Source: Gammaproteobacteria bacterium (GTDB lineage: Bacteria; Pseudomonadota; Gammaproteobacteria; Xanthomonadales; Xanthomonadaceae). From it: DNA of 6,792 nt. Location: positions 1 to 6,792 of the forward strand of contig JAUIJO010000173.1 of assembly GCA_030431185.1 (NCBI GenBank), written 5' to 3'. Below are positions 6,083 through 6,792 of this stretch, piece after piece. The translations under genes and the position numbers were made by a program. Each line of letters begins with the position of its first letter. The first letter of the stretch is position 1. The notes under the pieces were generated by a model, which made no database searches, was not told where the DNA came from, and saw only the letters and a list, made by a program, of their open reading frames with translations.

Positions 6083-6529
6083 ATGCTCAAGTGGCAGGAC
6101 ATCATCGCGTTCGCCCGTTCCGGGACGCCGGCGCCCGAGCGCCGGGTCGAGAAGACCGAGGCCGAGTGGCGCGCCCAGCTTTCGCCCGAGCAGTACCGGG
6201 TGACCCGTGAAGCGGCGACCGAGCGCGCGTTCAGCAATCCGATGTGCGGACTGCTGGAGCCGGGCGTCTATCACTGCATCTGCTGCGACACCCTGCTGTT
6301 CGACGCGAGCGAGAAGTTCGATTCCGGCACGGGCTGGCCCTCCTTCACCCAGCCCGCGGGGGTCAACGCAATCGCCTACTCCCTGGACGAGAGCCATGGC
6401 ATGCAGCGTGTCGAGACCGTCTGCAACACCTGTGACGCGCACCTGGGCCATGTGTTCCCGGACGGCCCGCCGCCCAGCGGGCTGCGCTACTGCATGAACG
6501 CGGTCGCCCTGCGCAAGGCGGCTGCCTGA
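6083..6529 (+). CDS. msrB: Peptide-methionine (R)-S-oxide reductase MsrB
   Basis: A 148-residue enzyme that reduces methionine-R-sulfoxide in proteins back to methionine, normally recycled by thioredoxin. The ATG at 6083 is chosen because GAGGAG (6071-6076) sits 6 nt upstream and the protein then starts at the usual MsrB position. An in-frame ATG at 6023 would add 20 unconserved residues. Visible signatures are W..QLSPEQYRVTRE (29-43), GVYHCICC (61-68), GTGWPSF (82-88), CNTCDAHLGHVF (114-125) and RYCMNAVAL (135-143). Cys65/Cys68 and Cys114/Cys117 are the structural zinc ligands and Cys137 is the catalytic cysteine. Cys55 and Cys67 are additional cysteines; which, if any, is the resolving cysteine cannot be decided from sequence. 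No signal peptide is present, so it is cytoplasmic. It is divergent from the hydrolase-OsmC gene and ends 9 nt from the convergent ABC permease gene. Confidence 0.96.
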   Translation: MLKWQDIIAFARSGTPAPERRVEKTEAEWRAQLSPEQYRVTREAATERAFSNPMCGLLEPGVYHCICCDTLLFDASEKFDSGTGWPSFTQPAGVNAIAYSLDESHGMQRVETVCNTCDAHLGHVFPDGPPPSGLRYCMNAVALRKAAA

Positions 6530-6538
6530 CGCCGGCAT

Positions 6539-6792
6539 TCAGTCCAGCCGTTTCCGGAACCGGTGGATGGCCAGCGTCATCATCACTGCGGTGAAGGCCA
6601 CCAGTGCCAGCAGGTCGGGCCACAACTCCCAGAGGCGGGCCCCGCGCAACATGACGCCGCGTATCAGGCGCAGGAAATGGGTCAGCGGTAGGACCTCGGC
6701 CAGCCATTGCACCGGTCGCGGCATGCCGGCGAAGGGGAACATGAAGCCCGACAGCAGGATCGAGGGCAGGAAGACGAAGAAGGTCATCTGCA
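6539..6792 (-). CDS. ABC-2 type transporter permease, C-terminal part
   Basis: The stop is TGA complementary to 6539-6541, and the frame stays open past the right edge of the window, so the start is not seen. The visible 84 residues carry the characteristic ABC-2 permease stretch MTFFVFLPSILLSGFMFPF, then GMP, VLPLTHFLRLIRGVMLRG and a final hydrophobic helix (about LWPDLLALVAFTAVMMTLA) with a short basic tail HRFRKRLD. An internal ATG at 6785-6787 is not the start, because the preceding codon reads Gln and this motif lies deep within these proteins. Such permeases of the YbhR/YadH type pair with an ATPase for drug or polysaccharide export. The ATPase gene, expected further upstream on the minus strand, is outside the window, so the substrate is unknown. 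Confidence 0.88.
   Translation of the reverse strand, partial: QMTFFVFLPSILLSGFMFPFAGMPRPVQWLAEVLPLTHFLRLIRGVMLRGARLWELWPDLLALVAFTAVMMTLAIHRFRKRLD

Overview
The window looks like an ordinary stretch of chromosome from a very GC-rich gammaproteobacterium, most likely a member of the Xanthomonadaceae/Lysobacteraceae (Lysobacter or Luteimonas type). This placement is an inference from the strong G/C preference at third codon positions and the protein repertoire: a miaB tail, a secreted YtcJ-like amidohydrolase, a Calx-beta/DUF11 secreted protein, an alpha/beta hydrolase-OsmC fusion and MsrB. I see no rRNA, tRNA, CRISPR array, insertion sequence, integrase or phage gene, and no base-composition break that would suggest recent transfer.

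Layout. The window opens inside the 3' end of miaB (+, ends 163), followed 12 nt later by a membrane PAP2-family phosphatase/phosphotransferase (+, 176-844). That gene converges on a secreted metal-dependent amidohydrolase (-, 870-2546). A 218-nt divergent intergenic region (2547-2764) separates it from a secreted Calx-beta/DUF11 protein (+, 2765-4693). This converges on a bifunctional alpha/beta hydrolase-OsmC protein (-, 4756-5985). A 97-nt divergent region carrying a 15-bp perfect palindrome (5997-6011) separates that from msrB (+, 6083-6529). The window ends in the 3' part of an ABC-2 type transporter permease (-, from 6539 past the right edge), which converges on msrB with a 9-nt gap.

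How the genes relate. The clearest functional pairing is the divergent hydrolase-OsmC/msrB pair. OsmC proteins detoxify organic hydroperoxides and MsrB repairs oxidised methionine, so a shared stress-responsive control region is plausible, and the palindrome is the best operator candidate in the window. The amidohydrolase and the DUF11 protein both carry export signals and share a divergent promoter region, but nothing visible ties them to one pathway. The PAP2 protein belongs by its motifs to the branch that includes sphingolipid-type phosphotransferases, so its substrate is open. The genes alternate in strand, so most transcripts here are probably monocistronic, with short convergent gaps and no classical U-tailed terminators. 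I did not find convincing evidence of an undescribed multi-gene system. The most useful leads are the OsmC-fusion/MsrB module with its palindrome, the non-canonical PAP2 protein, and the anchor-less DUF11 protein.
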